Assembly: GCA_037693485.1 (NCBI GenBank)
Contig: CM075344.1
Span: 40,210,501-40,274,500 of the forward strand
Origin: Kitagawia praeruptora
Lineage: Eukaryota > Streptophyta > Magnoliopsida > Apiales > Apiaceae
Direction of reading: 5' to 3'
DNA: 64,000 bases
A model generated the notes under the pieces. It saw only the letters and a program-made list of their open reading frames with translations, had not been told where the DNA came from and ran no database searches. Shown here one piece after another: positions 62,550-64,000 of the stretch. The translations under genes were made by a program, and so were the position numbers. How positions within the stretch are numbered: position 1 is the first letter of the stretch; each line of letters starts with the position of its first letter.

Positions 62550-64000
62550 CTTTGATTGGGCCCGGCTTTTCGATAAGATTTAGAATCAACAGATTTAACA
62601 ACAGGAGATGCACTTTTCTTAACATAACTAGAGCTTTCGACTTCCTCCTTTCCTTTCTCAGACTTGACATATTTATCAGTCCTAGGAGAAGGTTTGTCAC
62701 TCCTAACTTTAGGAGGACTGACAGTCTTGGCTCTCCCAAACTTCTTTTTGTTGTTTGAACTAGCAGCAGTATTTGAGCATGACTGGCTAGATGCATTCAT
62801 TAAATTCACAAAAGTTTGCATGACGTTAAAAGTGCATGGCATACAATTAGGTTGACCACACTGTGCATGATTCTGATGCAGATTATTCATAGTGTGTGTG
62901 GTAGGCATGGCATGTGTAGCAGTGCATGCATAAGAAAGATGTTCAGTAGATTTACAGTGATAACATGCTTTCTTTATTCGTTCAGCCTTAACCTCTTTTA
63001 TGCCTTTCTTCCCTTGTTGTTTAACAGCCTTAGCTCCTATTCCTAGTCTAGATTCATCACTAGGGAAATTGATTTTAACTTGTTTAATAGGAGTTATAGG
63101 TTGTGCGTTCTGACGATCTTCCATCTCAATCTCATATCTAGCTATCAATTCAGTCTCTTCTTCTTCTATTCTAGGAACAAGGTGTTTGTAGATGGGTTTG
63201 ACAGAAGGTTTAAAAATGCTAGGAATATCTTTTTTAAGGTCACTGGAACTAGTGTCTATAGGTCTCTTCCCATCTTTCTTAGAAAGATTAGAATAATCAA
63301 GTCCTACACCTACTCCAGTTATCTTCTTAAACACATCATTATCCACATACACTTTACTAGCAGCTAGTTTGTAAGCTTCACATTTAGTTTCTAACTCAGC
63401 TAGTTTGTTCCTTAAACATGATTCTATTTCTGCCTTAAGGACGAGCTTGTGTTCCAAAGATTTAATAAAATCTCTTAGAGAAGTATCTACAGTGCAAGCA
63501 GCCTCTAACTCTTCCACTTTTGCCTCAAGCATTCTGCTTTTGGCGACAAGTGTTTTCTGTTCCTTTTGAGAAGTGTCTAGGCTTTTGCACAACATGTAGA
63601 TCTCTTCGCTAAGAGCCCCGTTCTGTTCCTTATAATCATCAATAGACATTTCTACTTTAAGGGTTAGAACTGGTACCTCTGGTTCCTCTGATGTCTCAGC
63701 CATGAGCGCAAAGTTTGCTACATGAGTAACCTCTTCCTCATCTGAATCATCCCAAGCTCTTCCTTCTGTTACTACTAAAGCTCTTTTACCATGTTTTTCT
63801 TTCATCAGCGATTCATACTTGCTTTTGAGGGCTTCAAATGTCTCTTTTGGATAAGTCTGTTTAGGCTTTTTGCAGTCCGAGGCAAAGTGTCCAGGTTCTC
63901 CACAGTTATAGCATTTGAACTTCATTTTGAAATCCAAAGGAGATTTGTAGCTGGTACTCTTGCCTTTACCTTGGTAGCCTGACGAACTACCTCCACCCTT
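62528..64000 (-). CDS. SIRE gag, C-terminal part (5' end outside window)
   Basis: The frame is open from the window edge to TAA at 62528. It has two zinc knuckles of the C-x2-C-x4-H-x4-C type: CYNCGEPGHFASDC (about 63872-63913) and CYHCKSTEHLSYAC (about 62930-62971). Between them is a long predicted coiled coil (about 63370-63680, with KSLDTSQKEQKTLV and KLAELETKCEAYKL blocks). An acidic stretch (DDSDEEE) follows the first knuckle. Gag packages the RNA into virus-like particles. The end (QSWVPKKV) resembles other SIRE gag ends. The frame continues upstream past 63937, so that TTG is not the start. Confidence 0.9.
   Translation of the reverse strand, partial: KGGGSSSGYQGKGKSTSYKSPLDFKMKFKCYNCGEPGHFASDCKKPKQTYPKETFEALKSKYESLMKEKHGKRALVVTEGRAWDDSDEEEVTHVANFALMAETSEEPEVPVLTLKVEMSIDDYKEQNGALSEEIYMLCKSLDTSQKEQKTLVAKSRMLEAKVEELEAACTVDTSLRDFIKSLEHKLVLKAEIESCLRNKLAELETKCEAYKLAASKVYVDNDVFKKITGVGVGLDYSNLSKKDGKRPIDTSSSDLKKDIPSIFKPSVKPIYKHLVPRIEEEETELIARYEIEMEDRQNAQPITPIKQVKINFPSDESRLGIGAKAVKQQGKKGIKEVKAERIKKACYHCKSTEHLSYACTATHAMPTTHTMNNLHQNHAQCGQPNCMPCTFNVMQTFVNLMNASSQSCSNTAASSNNKKKFGRAKTVSPPKVRSDKPSPRTDKYVKSEKGKEEVESSSYVKKSASPVVKSVDSKSYRKAGPNQSWVPKKV

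Larger units (their letters stand above)
52155..64000 (-). mobile_element. SIRE/Maximus-type Ty1/Copia element with env-like ORF (5' part outside window)
   Basis: The minus strand holds, from the right edge, gag, pol, a repeat-bearing spacer, a long third ORF, a polypurine tract and the 3' LTR. Pol order PR-INT-RT-RNase H is Copia type. A large ORF between pol and the 3' LTR is the hallmark of the SIRE/Maximus lineage. The long frames are uninterrupted, so it is probably a young copy. The 5' LTR and gag start lie beyond 64000. The sequence left of the LTR is GGTAC; the matching duplication cannot be checked here. Confidence 0.92.

Noticed and set aside
59376..63982. Plus-strand frames opposite SIRE gag and pol
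   Set aside because: Shadow frames of well-supported minus-strand coding sequence.

Overview
The window looks like transposon-dense plant nuclear DNA, most likely from a eudicot. An asterid is my guess, but nothing here fixes the species. It is AT-rich overall. No complete host gene is visible. Almost every recognisable feature is a mobile element, and many are nested, so the window reads as a stack of dated insertions.

Layout. (1) 600-16050: a tRNA-like SINE copy (about 600-810) and a second copy split by a non-autonomous Mutator-like element (MULE, 898-15854, 10-bp target duplication). The MULE is itself split by a 13.6-kb Ty3/Gypsy LTR retrotransposon (1580-15160). Its 3.96-kb LTRs are almost identical although its internal pol is wrecked. 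(2) 16050-35600: gene-free AT-rich DNA with a Harbinger-like MITE, four Stowaway-type MITEs, several Helitron ends (one complete Helitron at 33036-33849), a MULE-type MITE, a hAT-type MITE, a LINE-related retroposon with 19-bp target duplications and several local tandem repeats. (3) 35616-45607: a gag-only Copia element (target duplication AAAAC). Into it have inserted a 1-kb CACTA element (between 5' LTR and primer-binding site), a 5-kb CACTA element (in gag) and a 5'-truncated L1 LINE (in the 3' LTR). The 5-kb CACTA carries host-gene exon fragments, including two adjacent exons I recognise as MSH1 and a MAPKKK kinase C-terminal exon. (4) 45641-47049: a solo LTR and a complete 542-bp Helitron. 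(5) 47082-52154: a minus-strand Tat-lineage Ty3/Gypsy remnant with 3' LTR, polypurine tract, unusual minisatellites and a broken RT/RNase H/second RNase H. (6) 52155-64000: a minus-strand SIRE/Maximus-type Copia element, apparently young, with 3' LTR, a 1331-codon env-like ORF, a repeat-rich spacer, an intact 1117-codon pol and most of gag. It runs off the right edge.

How the parts relate. The only long intact coding capacity belongs to the SIRE element, with gag and pol overlapping in different frames and the env-like ORF downstream. The other elements are non-autonomous or dead and would depend on proteins made elsewhere. The most interesting material is the gene-capturing CACTA element, the recently moved but coding-dead Gypsy element, the gag-only Copia element whose pol is replaced by quasi-palindromic repeats, and the repeat arrays in the Tat and SIRE elements.
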